From: Chryseobacterium mulctrae
GTDB lineage: Bacteria > Bacteroidota > Bacteroidia > Flavobacteriales > Weeksellaceae
NCBI RefSeq assembly: GCF_006175945.1
Contig: NZ_VAJL01000001.1
Span: 868,001 to 932,000 of the forward strand
DNA: 64,000 nt
Direction: 5' to 3'
Positions 1 through 8,662 of this stretch are shown here, one piece after another. Below the pieces are notes generated by a model, which was given only the letters and a program-made list of their open reading frames with translations, was not told where the DNA came from and searched no databases. Made by a program: the position numbers and the translations under genes. The first letter of the stretch is position 1. Every line of letters starts with the position of its first letter.

Positions 1-15
1 GTGTTGCGAAACTGC

Positions 16-47
16 AAAGTTCAATAGAATTTCTTCGATTGAACTTT
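16..47. repeat. 10-bp inverted repeat at window start
   Basis: A perfect 10-bp inverted repeat (16-25 pairs with 38-47, aaagttcaat and its complement) brackets a 12-base loop. It lies just upstream of the first gene. It could be an operator, the end of an element or a weak terminator of a gene beyond the window; nothing in the sequence decides between these. Confidence 0.5.
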
Positions 48-141
48 TGTGCAGAATTAAAGATTTGTACTTCGATTCCTCACCATCGTGAATACCCGAA
101 AAGTTACCTGCAATTTTAACAAACATATACACAAACAAACT

Positions 142-996
142 ATGAAAGGAATTTGTAAACTTTATCATTTAGAAACTGAGCTTCAAGAAAGTCATATTTT
201 TCCAAAATTTGTTATCAACTACACAAAACAAACGGGCTCAAAATATTTAAGAAGTTTTATCGAACCTGACAAAAGAAAGCAGGACGGCATAAAAAAATAT
301 CTATTAGGTCGAGATGCAGAACAGGATTTTTCGAAGAGAGAAAAGTGGTTTGCAGAGAAAATTTTCAGACCATATTTAGCTGGAGTTCACATTCTAAAAT
401 ATGATGAAAATCTTTATTATTTTACAGTTTCATTTTTATGGCGGATTTTAATTTCAGAACTTGACAAAGAAGATCTTAGTCACAAGTGGTATTATGATCT
501 AATTATAAATGCTGAAAAAGAGTGGCGTGAATATTTATTAAATGCAACAATTCCACAAAACTTTAACAAAATATGCATATTACTAACCGACAGAGTTAAA
601 GAAAATCCAACAGATTTAAAAGGAGTAGATTTCTACTTAACTAGAGTTATGGATGGGACTATCGTTGATAACGAACCACAAACTTGCCTTTTAATTTATG
701 GCAAATTCAACAAGTTTGTTTTTTGGGCAGTTCTAAAAAATTACGGTGATGAAAATACATTAGGTGATGTTCTAATTAATCCAAAAGAAGGTATATTAAA
801 TATTCCTCAAGATTTAACTTATTTTCCAATTTGCTCGTTTTTAGGAAATAGAATAAAGGTTGTTGAAAATATGCAATACCCAAGCGACGACCAACAAAAT
901 AAAATAGAAAATGAAATCTTAAATGATAACGATTTTTGGAATAAAGAACTCGGACAATCTTTGTTAAATGACTTTAATTTAGATGACAAAAAATAA
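142..996 (+). CDS. Hypothetical protein with SHIxPKF motif near the N-terminus
   Basis: Unrecognised protein of 284 residues from the ATG at 142; an in-frame GTG at 88 would add 18 residues of poor quality. The first 20 residues read CKLYHLETEL then SHIFPKF. From memory, a family of accessory-region proteins opens with a CxxC knuckle followed by a SHIIPKF-type motif, resembling a degenerate HNH-type zinc site. Here the second cysteine is a tyrosine, so the metal site is probably lost or altered. The rest is a mixed alpha/beta protein without membrane segments. It ends nine bases before the next broken reading frame and sits in a decayed accessory segment. Function unknown; nuclease ancestry is only an inference. 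Confidence 0.6.
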   Translation: MKGICKLYHLETELQESHIFPKFVINYTKQTGSKYLRSFIEPDKRKQDGIKKYLLGRDAEQDFSKREKWFAEKIFRPYLAGVHILKYDENLYYFTVSFLWRILISELDKEDLSHKWYYDLIINAEKEWREYLLNATIPQNFNKICILLTDRVKENPTDLKGVDFYLTRVMDGTIVDNEPQTCLLIYGKFNKFVFWAVLKNYGDENTLGDVLINPKEGILNIPQDLTYFPICSFLGNRIKVVENMQYPSDDQQNKIENEILNDNDFWNKELGQSLLNDFNLDDKK

Positions 997-1343
997 GTGC
1001 AGATAATAGGTGTACAAAAAAAAATTCCTGACAATGATGGGAGTTTTCCGATAAAATGTGAAGAAAGAGCAATACAAATTTATCCATATTTAGCGAATGC
1101 TTTGCTACTACAAGTAGAAACCTATACGAAGCAGTTCCAAAAACTGATGAAAGAGCTACAACAGATATTCAGGCTATATTAAGCGATCCGAAAGCCAAAG
1201 AATTGTTTGATCTGATGAATAAAGAATATGCCCACATTCATAAAATAGGTTATCGTAGTATGCCTGAAAATATGTATCTGGATTGGTTGGTGTCTTTGAA
1301 AACTGAAAGGGCAAAATATGAAGATACAAGGTTGCAGAAATAA
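997..1343 (+). pseudogene. Frameshifted remnant of an unknown gene
   Basis: Two overlapping reading frames look like one broken gene. The first (from about 1020 to 1110) reads IPDNDGSFPIKCEERAIQ and onward in protein-like composition. The second, shifted frame is open from 1062 to the TAA at 1341 and gives a good hydrophilic helical stretch (ILSDPKAKELFDLMNKEY, then MPENMYLDWLVSLKTERAKY). Neither frame alone has a convincing start and end. I do not recognise the family. It is consistent with decay in a mobile-element scar; a sequencing error is the alternative. Confidence 0.4.
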
Positions 1344-1401
1344 TATTCATTCGGTGACGGAAAGTATTCAAAAAACTTCTATTTAAAAGCTTACTACTCA
1401 T

Positions 1402-1533
1402 TACTTTTTTAATTATATTATCTAACGTCTATATCATAGTCGCTTTAGTAGACGTAATAATTTTAGTATATTTATGATTAGTTTTTACTTGATAAAATAT
1501 CGAAAATACTTGTATCTACCGTAGTACATAGCT
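1402..1533. other. AT-rich spacer without a gene
   Basis: No open frame, RNA or clear repeat could be supported between the two gene remnants. The stretch is strongly AT-rich. Confidence 0.4.
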
Positions 1534-1695
1534 TTAAGAGTGTTGAAAACAGAAAATCTCTTTTCCGTTTTCTATATCACTGATTTTTGAACGGTCAATA
1601 TTGCCTGCTAATTTGGCAACTTGTTGTTGTGTTAACTTCTTTTCTTTCCTTTTTTTCTTTAAAGAATTACCTATATCTTTATATGCTTGACAACT
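1534..1695 (-). pseudogene. Xre/HipB-type helix-turn-helix remnant
   Basis: On the minus strand an open stretch encodes LKKKRKEKKLTQQQVAKLAG followed by DRSKISDIENGKE. This is the classic Cro/CI-type helix-turn-helix core (LTQQQVAKLAG, then SKISDIENG). It lacks a start codon upstream (a stop sits at 1696-1698) and ends in a stop at 1534-1536 right after the domain core, where a normal protein would continue with two more helices. I read it as a broken DNA-binding regulator, perhaps the antitoxin half of a lost toxin-antitoxin pair. Confidence 0.55.
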
Positions 1696-1743
1696 TTAAA
1701 CATAATTGATAGGCGGTGCCATAACAAAAAATCCCACCTGTAA

Positions 1744-2031
1744 TTAGTAACGCTTTAATTGCGAGAGCTTAAAATATTCATTGACATCAAAATCAAAAAA
1801 CTCTCTGAGAGTAACATTTAACTCTTTACAAATTATTAGTAATGTCTTGAATTCAGGATTAGTATTCCCCCTTTCTAACTCCCCTATAGTCTTTTTTGTC
1901 AAACCAGTCCTTAGTCCTAATTCATCTTGTGAAATAGGATTGCCAGTCTCAGTATTGATTATCTTTTTTCGTAATTCGAAAATTCTGTAACCAACAGCCT
2001 TTTGCGATTTGATAAGTTCTAATTCTGTCAT
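1744..2031 (-). CDS. Small Xre-family DNA-binding regulator
   Basis: A 95-residue protein with a complete Cro/CI-type helix-turn-helix: RIFELRKKII, then ISQDELGLRTGLTKKTIGE (recognition helix) and LERGNTNPEFKTLLIICKEL, covering residues 15-75. The C-terminal tail LREFFDFDVNEYFKLSQLKR resembles Bacteroidota mobile-element regulators whose domain is followed by a short acidic/aromatic end. No enzymatic domain. It lies divergent from a strong palindrome and promoter-like box to its right, and is a plausible regulator of this accessory segment. The target is unknown. Confidence 0.85.
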   Translation of the reverse strand: MTELELIKSQKAVGYRIFELRKKIINTETGNPISQDELGLRTGLTKKTIGELERGNTNPEFKTLLIICKELNVTLREFFDFDVNEYFKLSQLKRY

Positions 2032-2100
2032 TTATTTGTAAATTTCCCGGTTTACAATTAAATTTTAGGATACCTATAAGTTACCATTAAATATTTTTAC

Positions 2101-2108
2101 TATATTTG
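2101..2108 (+). promoter_or_regulatory. Bacteroidota -7 box (TATATTTG)
   Basis: TATATTTG matches the TAnnTTTG -7 element of Bacteroidota. It reads rightward, away from the Xre gene, toward the nested palindrome at 2181-2294. Nothing protein-coding begins nearby, so it could drive a structured RNA or be fortuitous. Confidence 0.35.
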
Positions 2109-2180
2109 TAAAATATAAAGTACAATAGATGTACTTTTGCGATACTTCAAAGAAATATAGAAGCTATTCGCTTAGAATCT

Positions 2181-2294
2181 CGCTTTTGAAAACTGGTAAT
2201 TTTTATGCAACGAGAAGATAAGCAGAAGGCTCACGACCGCGGCGTGAGTCTCATCCTCTTATCTGTTGCAAGGTATACCAGTGCCTCAAAAGCG
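2181..2294. repeat. 114-bp nested palindrome (five stacked stems)
   Basis: Five arm pairs nest symmetrically around one centre: 2181-2189/2286-2294 (cgcttttga), 2192-2198/2276-2282 (actggta), 2207-2211/2265-2269 (gcaac), 2217-2222/2258-2263 (gataag) and 2230-2235/2243-2248 (ctcacg). This gives 33 base pairs separated by small internal loops. As RNA or extruded DNA it would be one long imperfect hairpin with a GC-rich tip. Candidate roles are a folded recombination or transfer site, a non-coding RNA, or a regulator target. The neighbouring gene wrecks and Xre gene support a mobile-element origin. Confidence 0.7.
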
Positions 2295-2654
2295 GATAAT
2301 GTTGAGATTTTCACGCTGTTTTTTTTTCGATGCTGTCCGCCTTTCTCTACAATTAATTCTAAGCTACTTCCACAAAATACAGTATCAGACTGCATTATAC
2401 AATGGGGTGTACAATCCATTGCGGCTTAACAGCTTTCACGAGACACAAATTTCATTCATATTCAAATTTTGACCTGTACTGGCAGGAAGTGTTGTGCACT
2501 GGCAGGGCTTCCTCCCGAAAGGTCTATCAAAAAATCATCACACGAAACAGACAGTAAAAATTAATCAACCCAGAAACCAATAGAAAAGCCCTTTCCGCAA
2601 AGTTGACGCCGAGCAGGAAAGAGCCAAGTTTAACGAATTAAACCATTCAAAAGT
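2295..2654. other. Non-coding spacer in mobile-element scar
   Basis: Short open frames on both strands overlap here but none has coherent protein character, so no gene is called. The short dyad caatggggtgtacaatccattg-like element near 2400-2421 may be a binding site. The rightmost part forms the leader of the TlpA-like gene. Confidence 0.4.
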
Positions 2655-3937
2655 ATGAAAAATATTTTTTGCAGGGGACTTTTGTCCCTTGTTTTTACAC
2701 TTGTGGCAGCCAACACATCCTTTGCTCAAAACAAATCTCTTAAAGTAGGAGAATCTCTTCCCGAAAGCTTCTGGACAAAGCCTCTACAAGTAGTCAACCA
2801 CCAACAAAAAACCTTCAGCTTTACCGCAGATAAAGACAAGCTCATCCTGCTGGATTTCTGGGCTACCTGGTGCAGTGCCTGTCTGAAGAAATTCCCACAA
2901 ATGGAAGAACTCAAAAAGAAATTCGGTGATAAGATTAACATAATAGCAGTAACCGACCAAGACGGGGCAACGATTGAAAAATTCTTTGGCTCTGCCAACG
3001 GACAGCGTTACAAAAGTGTTTTATCAGTCGTGGACGACAAAATGCTAAATCAGATGTTTCCTCATACTGCTGTCCCTTTTATTGTTTGGATAAAAGACGG
3101 AAAAATCATCAATACCACAGATGGCGGACAAGTCAATGAACAAACCATTACAGAGGTATTGAAAAATGAAACATCTTCTTTGCAGACGGTCATTCAGATA
3201 GATAGAAAACGTCCGCTGATGCTTTCTGATAATTTTGAACTGGAAAAACTGAGTAACATTTTAGGTTATAATCTTTTCGCTAAAGGAAGAATACGGGCAA
3301 TTCCATTTGGTTCAGGGTTTCATAGAGATGGAGAAATCATTTATGGAAGACAGTTTACCAATTTTTCCTTAATGAATATCTACAGAGGTATTTCGTATGA
3401 ATTATTTCGAGAGTTCGGAGATAAATTTTCGGATAAACGTCTGATAAATCTTTTAAAAAATCCCGAAGCCATCGATTTCAATACTACAACCGGTGGGAAT
3501 TTTGAGAAGCTGTACAGCATTGAATACATTGTTCCAAAAGAAGAAGCTAATAATCTATACACTAGAATGCTTAGGTATGTCAATGAAATTCCAATTATGT
3601 TGGGAATATCGAAAAGAAAACTGTTAAATGCTTAGTTCTGAGAAGGACTTCAGGTATTGATAAGATGGCATCGAAAGGTGGTGAACCTATCGGAAATGTA
3701 TTGAAATCTCCTTATATGCTCCGAAATGTCAGTCTTGATTTTTTACTATCCTCCCTAGCAACCAACGATATTACAACATTACCTGTAATAGATGAAACAG
3801 GCTATCTGGGAAAAGTCGATCTGAAATTCTCAAGTTTTCAAGATTTGAAAAGCATTCAAAAAGAACTTTCTGCATATGACCTTGAATTGGTTGAAATCGC
3901 AAAGGAACTGCCTATGTTGGTGGTAAAGGACAAATAA
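2655..3937 (+). pseudogene. TlpA-like thioredoxin-domain secreted protein, frameshifted
   Basis: The first frame (2655-3635) encodes a signal peptide (residues 1-25, ending FAQ), then a TlpA/ResA-type thioredoxin domain with FWATWCSAC (CxxC near residues 74-77) and a cis-proline segment VPFIVW. Around 3600 the frame changes by one base. The shifted frame continues with KKTVKCLVLRRTSGIDK and, from 3665, the natural C-terminal part (LPVIDETGYLGKVDL, ending MLVVKDK at 3937). Joined, it would be about 425 residues, the usual size of redoxin proteins carried by Bacteroidota conjugative elements. It is either a true frameshift or a base-call error. If real, the product loses roughly 100 C-terminal residues but keeps the redox domain. 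Confidence 0.75.
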
Positions 3938-3950
3938 CACTAACCATTAA

Positions 3951-5111
3951 AATCATAGTGAACAATTTAAACTCATTCAATTTCACCCAAGTTATACCTA
4001 TGAAGATTTTGTGAGAGGTATTGTGGCAGAATCCAAAGGAGAAAAAATTGAGTACAAAAATATAAATAAAGCCCTCGGTAAGTTTGCCGAAGTTGCTTTG
4101 CAAAATTATCAAGATTCAAAAAAAGAAGTTTCACAAATTTCAAAAGAAAAATGGATAGATGAACAATTTGATTATTTCGTTGAAAAGATTGCAGAAGATT
4201 TAAATAATGAGAAATATTTTAAACTCACTGATAATGTCAATATTGTTGATTTAGAGGAGGATGCATTTTTATATATTGGTGCAAATTGGAAAGGTTACGA
4301 ACATAGAATGCTCTTTAAGGATATAAAGAAAGCTTACTTTGATGGTAACTCTATCCGAAAAGATTTATCCCAAAATATGAATATTTCAGGATCTGCAAGA
4401 CAACATGCTACTTATTATGTATTAATTCTACAAGCATTTTTAAAATTTATAAAAGATAAAACCATACCAGAAATTGATACTTTGAAAGTTGTAGAGAAGC
4501 CTTACATCCTTATCATAGACGAAATTAACCGTGCTAATCTTTCCTCGGTTTTGGGCGAATTAATATATGCTCTGGAATATCGAGGCAAGACAGTAGATTC
4601 TATGTATGCAGTGGAAGATTCTACACTTCAAAACAAAAATCAAATTATCCTTCCTCCAAATTTATACATTATAGGAACGATGAATAAGGCAGATAGATCT
4701 GTTGGACATATTGATTATGCGATTAGAAGAAGATTCGCCTTTGTAGATGTTTTGCCAAAGAAATTAGCAGATGAGAAAATTATTTTTAAGGATGATATTT
4801 TCAAGATAGTTAGCGAATTATTTATCAAAAATTATGATCAATACATAAGTGATGAAATGGTAGATTTAATACCAGCTGATACACTGTTTTCAGATTTTAA
4901 ACCTCAAGATGTTTGGTTAGGTCATTCTTATTTTATTCAGAAAAAGGATAAGAATGATAAGGGTGAAGAAATTTTGATTCCGGAAAAATTTTCAACCAGA
5001 ATTCAATATGAAATAATTCCTATTTTAGAAGAATATATCAAAGATGGAATTTTAAAAGAATCAGCAAGAGAGGTTATCAAAACATTAAAAGCAAATGCCG
5101 AAAGTGCTTAA
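3951..5111 (+). pseudogene. mcrB: McrB-type AAA+ GTPase, 5'-truncated (Walker A missing)
   Basis: The open frame starts after a stop at 3948-3950, and the first sense codons already read LIQFHPSYTYEDFVRGI, a motif that normally follows the Walker A loop in McrB. The DNA-recognition N-terminus and the GxxGxGKT nucleotide-binding loop are therefore absent. What remains is good: Walker B (YILIIDEINRA), sensor 1 (IIGTMNKADRS) and arginine finger (IDYAIRRRFAF). The first usable start is the GTG at 4011. In McrBC, McrB binds modified DNA and GTP and drives the McrC nuclease; this copy cannot bind nucleotide normally. Deletion joined it directly behind the TlpA-like gene. The 3' end overlaps mcrC by 17 bases, the normal arrangement. 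Confidence 0.85.
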
Positions 5112-6477
5112 AATTTCAGAACATATTGAGTTTTATGAACGAAAAGACCATTTATTTCTTTTCGAGGTAATTAATGAATGGGAATCTTATTTCAATCAAC
5201 CAATATTAGATGATTGTATTGCAATTGATGAAGAGAATAACTATGTTTCTATATCACTGAATCTAGATCAAAACCAACAAGAAATACAAAAAAAGTACTC
5301 TTGTAATATAAATTCATCCTACTATATTGGTTTGGATAGGTTTCCGAAAATGGGTTTAAGTGTTTACATAGAACCTAAAATGAATACCAAAGAAATAAAA
5401 TTAGATTATGTGAAAATTCTTTTAGAATCATTACAAGAGCCTAAAAATTTTGATCATTTGGATGGATTATTAACAACCAAGTTCGATGAAGAATGGATAG
5501 AAATTGAGAATACTTTGCAACCTTTATTAACACCTTTTCTCATTGCTCAATTTTTATCTGTGGTAAAAGACTTAGTTAGAAAAGGACTAAGAAAATCATA
5601 TTACGATAAAGTAGAAAATTTAAACAGTAGAATTCGAGGGAAAGTATTGGTTGGTGAACAAATAAAGAAAAACATTTTAAAAAATCAGATTACAAAGACC
5701 GTTTGTAAATATCAAGAATTTGGAATTGACACAGAGGTTAATCAGTTTATAAATTATGTTTTAACTAAAGTTTTGGGGCATTTAGAATTGTATTCTAAAA
5801 ATTCCGAACTACACAGAAATCTAACAGAATTATTAAATTATTGTACAGGTGGTTTTTATCAAGTTAGCCCGAAAATATTTAGGAATCTGAAGTATCAGGA
5901 AAAAAATCCTTTTTATAAAAACTATAATAAAGCAGTTCAATTGGGCAATCAGATATTGGCATTAACCGATCATAATATCGCAAAAAGTCTAGACACAGAC
6001 AAATCATTACATCCACCTTTTTGGATCGATATGAGCAAACTTTTTGAGTTATATGTTTTCAAAAAACTACGAGAACGTTTTCCATATGAGGGAGAGGTTA
6101 AATACCACCAGAAATACAATAGACATGAGCCAGATTTTATTTTAAATACTAACTGCGGTTTAAAAGCGATTGTTGATGCAAAATATAAACCCCGTTACAA
6201 GAGCGGAAATCCATCTATGGAAGATGCCAGACAATTGGCAGGATATACAAGATTAAATAGCATTTACAAAGAATTGGGTATTTCTAAAGACATAATTATT
6301 CCAGCATATTTCATTTATCCTGCCGAATTAAGCACTGAACAACTTGAAACAAATTATAGTGAATATTTTACCAATGAAGGATCAGTAGAAGTTGCGCAGG
6401 TTTTAGATTGGAAAATTAGAACATCTTCAATTTATAATAAAATGTATTTGCAAGAGATTAGATTAGTAAATAACTAA
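5095..6477 (+). CDS. mcrC: McrC-type PD-(D/E)XK restriction subunit
   Basis: A 460-residue protein of normal McrC length. The C-terminal half has the nuclease core: FWIDMSKLFELYVFKKLRE, then PDFIL (about residue 345) and VDAKYK (about residue 360), which are the D and D-x-K of the PD-(D/E)XK fold. The N-terminal half is the McrB-contact region, with a five-stranded opening segment and a helical middle. In McrBC systems McrC is the endonuclease cutting DNA with modified cytosines once recruited by McrB. The reading frame is intact while its partner has lost the Walker A region, so it is probably an inactive or orphan nuclease unless another McrB is encoded elsewhere. Confidence 0.9.
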   Translation: MPKVLKISEHIEFYERKDHLFLFEVINEWESYFNQPILDDCIAIDEENNYVSISLNLDQNQQEIQKKYSCNINSSYYIGLDRFPKMGLSVYIEPKMNTKEIKLDYVKILLESLQEPKNFDHLDGLLTTKFDEEWIEIENTLQPLLTPFLIAQFLSVVKDLVRKGLRKSYYDKVENLNSRIRGKVLVGEQIKKNILKNQITKTVCKYQEFGIDTEVNQFINYVLTKVLGHLELYSKNSELHRNLTELLNYCTGGFYQVSPKIFRNLKYQEKNPFYKNYNKAVQLGNQILALTDHNIAKSLDTDKSLHPPFWIDMSKLFELYVFKKLRERFPYEGEVKYHQKYNRHEPDFILNTNCGLKAIVDAKYKPRYKSGNPSMEDARQLAGYTRLNSIYKELGISKDIIIPAYFIYPAELSTEQLETNYSEYFTNEGSVEVAQVLDWKIRTSSIYNKMYLQEIRLVNN

Positions 6478-6566
6478 ACTTCATACAGGTGAATTTGATT
6501 AATATCTAGTTTACTTACTAATTAAATTTCTATTTTATTTTACAATATAAATACCTGAAAATTCAG

Positions 6567-6574
6567 TACATTTG
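6567..6574 (+). promoter_or_regulatory. -7 box (TACATTTG) of hipBA-like operon
   Basis: TACATTTG matches TAnnTTTG and lies about 52 bases before the ATG of the antitoxin gene, in very AT-rich DNA. Repeats of attatt/aatat just downstream could be autoregulatory sites. Confidence 0.5.
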
Positions 6575-6625
6575 TAATACAATAATATCATTTATTACTA
6601 TATTATTATACTAAATACCACTATT

Positions 6626-6931
6626 ATGTTATTTGTTCCTTTGTCAAAAACTCAAAAAAAATTAGTTGATAATATCCGGAAAAGACGATTGCAAATGAAT
6701 CTGACACAGGAAGGTTTGGCCGAAAGATCGGGTGTTCCTTTACCAACTCTCAGAAAATTTGAACAAAAAGGCTTGATCTCATTAGATTCATTTTTAAAAT
6801 TGCTTTCTGTTGTTGGTGGTTTAGAAGAAATGGTTGATGCTTTAAAACCGAAAGAAAACAATTTTAAATCTATTGATGATGTATTAAAATCAGAGGAAAA
6901 GTCTATTAAAAAACGAGGAAATAGAAAATGA
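6626..6931 (+). CDS. HipB-like helix-turn-helix antitoxin
   Basis: A 101-residue protein with a Cro/CI-type domain at residues 10-65 (IRKRRLQMNLTQEGLAERSG, then LPTLRKFEQKGLISLDSFL) and a basic, disordered tail ending KKRGNRK. The stop overlaps the start of the HipA-like gene in ATGA, so the two are translationally coupled. HipB-type proteins bind the operon promoter and hold the HipA kinase inactive. Size and arrangement fit a type II toxin-antitoxin pair. The partner toxin is intact here, so the pair may be functional and may stabilise this accessory segment. Confidence 0.85.
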   Translation: MLFVPLSKTQKKLVDNIRKRRLQMNLTQEGLAERSGVPLPTLRKFEQKGLISLDSFLKLLSVVGGLEEMVDALKPKENNFKSIDDVLKSEEKSIKKRGNRK

Positions 6932-8157
6932 AAATAGCCATCAAAGAAATAAAAGTAGGATTGAATTTTGGTTCTGGAATTCAACCCGTTGGACGTTTGG
7001 CAATTCGTAATGGCATCATCTATTTTCAATACGATGAAGAATTTCTGCAAACCAATTTAGAAATTTCACCTATAAAACTTCCTTTGCAACGAGACGTAAT
7101 AGAGCTTCCAAGAGATCCTTTCGAAGGTTTGGCTGGTGTTTTCAATGATAGTTTGCCCGACGGTTGGGGAAGATTGCTCTTTGATCGTATGCTTCGCTCG
7201 GAAGGAATTTCTTCATCTGATATTTCACCACTTGACCGTTTAGCGTACGTTGGATTGCACGGTATGGGCGCATTGATTTATGAGCCGGATCAAAGTCCAG
7301 ATAGTAGTAATGAGATGATTGATTTGGACGTGTTGGCTACTCAAACAGAAGACGTTTTGCAAGGTGATTCAGAAGAAGTGATCGCAGAACTTTTGGCTTT
7401 GAACGGATCCTCTGCTGGAGCACGACCAAAAGCATTGATCGGCGTTGATGCAGAGAGAAAAAATATATCCTACGGAGCGAATTTGTTAAGCGATAATTTT
7501 GAACCTTGGATGGTGAAATTTCCAAACTCATTAGATGGAAAAGATGCTGGATCAATAGAATACATTTACGCTTTAATGGCTGTAGATGCAGGAATTAAAA
7601 TGCCTGAAGTCCATTTGTTTCCGTCACAAAAAGGTAATGGCTATTTTGCTGTAAAGCGTTTTGATAGAGAAGGAAATAAGCGTCTCCATATGCATACGGT
7701 GAGTGGACTCGTTCATAGTAATTTTAGGTTTCCGTCTCTTGATTATGAAGATTTATTATCATTGACGAGTGTTTTAACCAAAGACATTCGAGAAGTAGAA
7801 AAAATGTTTCGGTTAGCAGTTTTCAATGTTATGGCGCACAATAGAGACGACCATGCTAAGAATTTTTCGTTTCTGATGAATGAATTTGGAGAATGGAAAT
7901 TATCACCCGCTTACGACCTTACTTTCTCATCTGGACCAGGTGGAGAACAAAGCACTATGGTAATGGGAGAAGGACGAAATATTACCGTCAAACATCTTAC
8001 TAAATTAGGAAAGGAAGCTAAACTATCAAAAGAATTCATAGAGAATGTTATTGAGCAAACAACTTCTGCACTTCGTAAATGGTCAAATTTATCAGAAGAT
8101 TTTGGAGTTAGTAAATCCAACAAAGAATTGATAAGTAGATTAATTAAAACATTTTAA
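6928..8157 (+). CDS. HipA-family serine/threonine kinase toxin
   Basis: A 409-residue protein with the full HipA architecture. An N-terminal beta region includes FEGLAGVFNDSLPDGWGR (about residues 66-85). A glycine-rich loop reads NGSSAGARPKAL (about 158). The catalytic loop is AHNRDDHAKNFSF (about 302-314), with YDLTFS (about 330) as the metal-binding segment. HipA kinases phosphorylate translation factors or aminoacyl-tRNA synthetases and cause growth arrest; the target of this subfamily cannot be read from sequence. It overlaps the upstream helix-turn-helix gene by four bases. All key residues are present and no truncation is seen. Confidence 0.9.
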   Translation: MKIAIKEIKVGLNFGSGIQPVGRLAIRNGIIYFQYDEEFLQTNLEISPIKLPLQRDVIELPRDPFEGLAGVFNDSLPDGWGRLLFDRMLRSEGISSSDISPLDRLAYVGLHGMGALIYEPDQSPDSSNEMIDLDVLATQTEDVLQGDSEEVIAELLALNGSSAGARPKALIGVDAERKNISYGANLLSDNFEPWMVKFPNSLDGKDAGSIEYIYALMAVDAGIKMPEVHLFPSQKGNGYFAVKRFDREGNKRLHMHTVSGLVHSNFRFPSLDYEDLLSLTSVLTKDIREVEKMFRLAVFNVMAHNRDDHAKNFSFLMNEFGEWKLSPAYDLTFSSGPGGEQSTMVMGEGRNITVKHLTKLGKEAKLSKEFIENVIEQTTSALRKWSNLSEDFGVSKSNKELISRLIKTF

Positions 8158-8306
8158 TAGAAAATTTGAGCTATACTTGTTAGAATTTTAAATTATTTTC
8201 GTTCTAAAAATAGATGAAAATTGAGGTGTACAGGCGAAATGTATCAATTATCACTGTCGCATTCGGGAAGTGTTAATTGTCTAATTTACAATAATTTATA
8301 AGGTTG

Positions 8307-8461
8307 GAGGTGTACAAAAGTGGTACAAATGAATTTTTAAATTTAAGATAAAATATTGTAAAATATTGGTTTACAAGTGTTTAACGTGACGAGATTCGTG
8401 CGGAAAAGTAGAAAAAAAAGATGTTGCAGCATCTTAATCGTGTACCACTTTTGTACACCTC
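8307..8461. repeat. 21-bp perfect inverted repeat pair, 113 bp apart
   Basis: The 21 bases at 8307-8327 (gaggtgtacaaaagtggtac plus one a) recur as an exact reverse complement at 8441-8461. The 113-bp interior is AT-rich and non-coding. A partial copy of the core, aggtgtacaaaa, also lies at 1009-1020, and gaggtgtaca at 8223-8232. Possible readings are a miniature transposable element, paired recombinase or regulator sites, or the border of the island. Confidence 0.75.
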
Positions 8462-8633
8462 AATCTATGTAAACCACCATTAATAAACACTTCTATAGAT
8501 ACTGTATCGAAAAATTTCTAAAAAAATTTATTTGATTCTACCATGTTACTATTTTACGTAAACAACTGATAATAAGATGTTATTACTTTCGTATTGGTAA
8601 GTAAAAGACGTTCAAATTACATTAAAATACAGC

Positions 8634-8657
8634 CACATCTAAAAGTGTGGTTTTTTA
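8634..8657 (+). terminator. Short hairpin with T-run
   Basis: The stem ccaca/tgtgg with an 8-9 base loop is followed by six T residues in the plus direction. It lies at the stop codon of the oppositely oriented gene at 8663 and would stop rightward transcription from the accessory segment. Confidence 0.4.
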
Positions 8658-8662
8658 ATGAA

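Larger units (their letters stand above)
8158..8662. other. 500-bp gene-free border of the left accessory segment
   Basis: No open frame of protein character. The stretch contains the 21-bp inverted pair described separately, an extra partial copy of its core (gaggtgtaca at 8223-8232), and a small hairpin with a T run at 8634-8657. It separates HipA from the first core-type gene and so probably holds the right edge of the mobile segment. Confidence 0.5.

Noticed and set aside
2205..2472. Three short ORFs over the palindrome
   Set aside because: They overlap in both strands over a structured repeat, with no consistent protein character.
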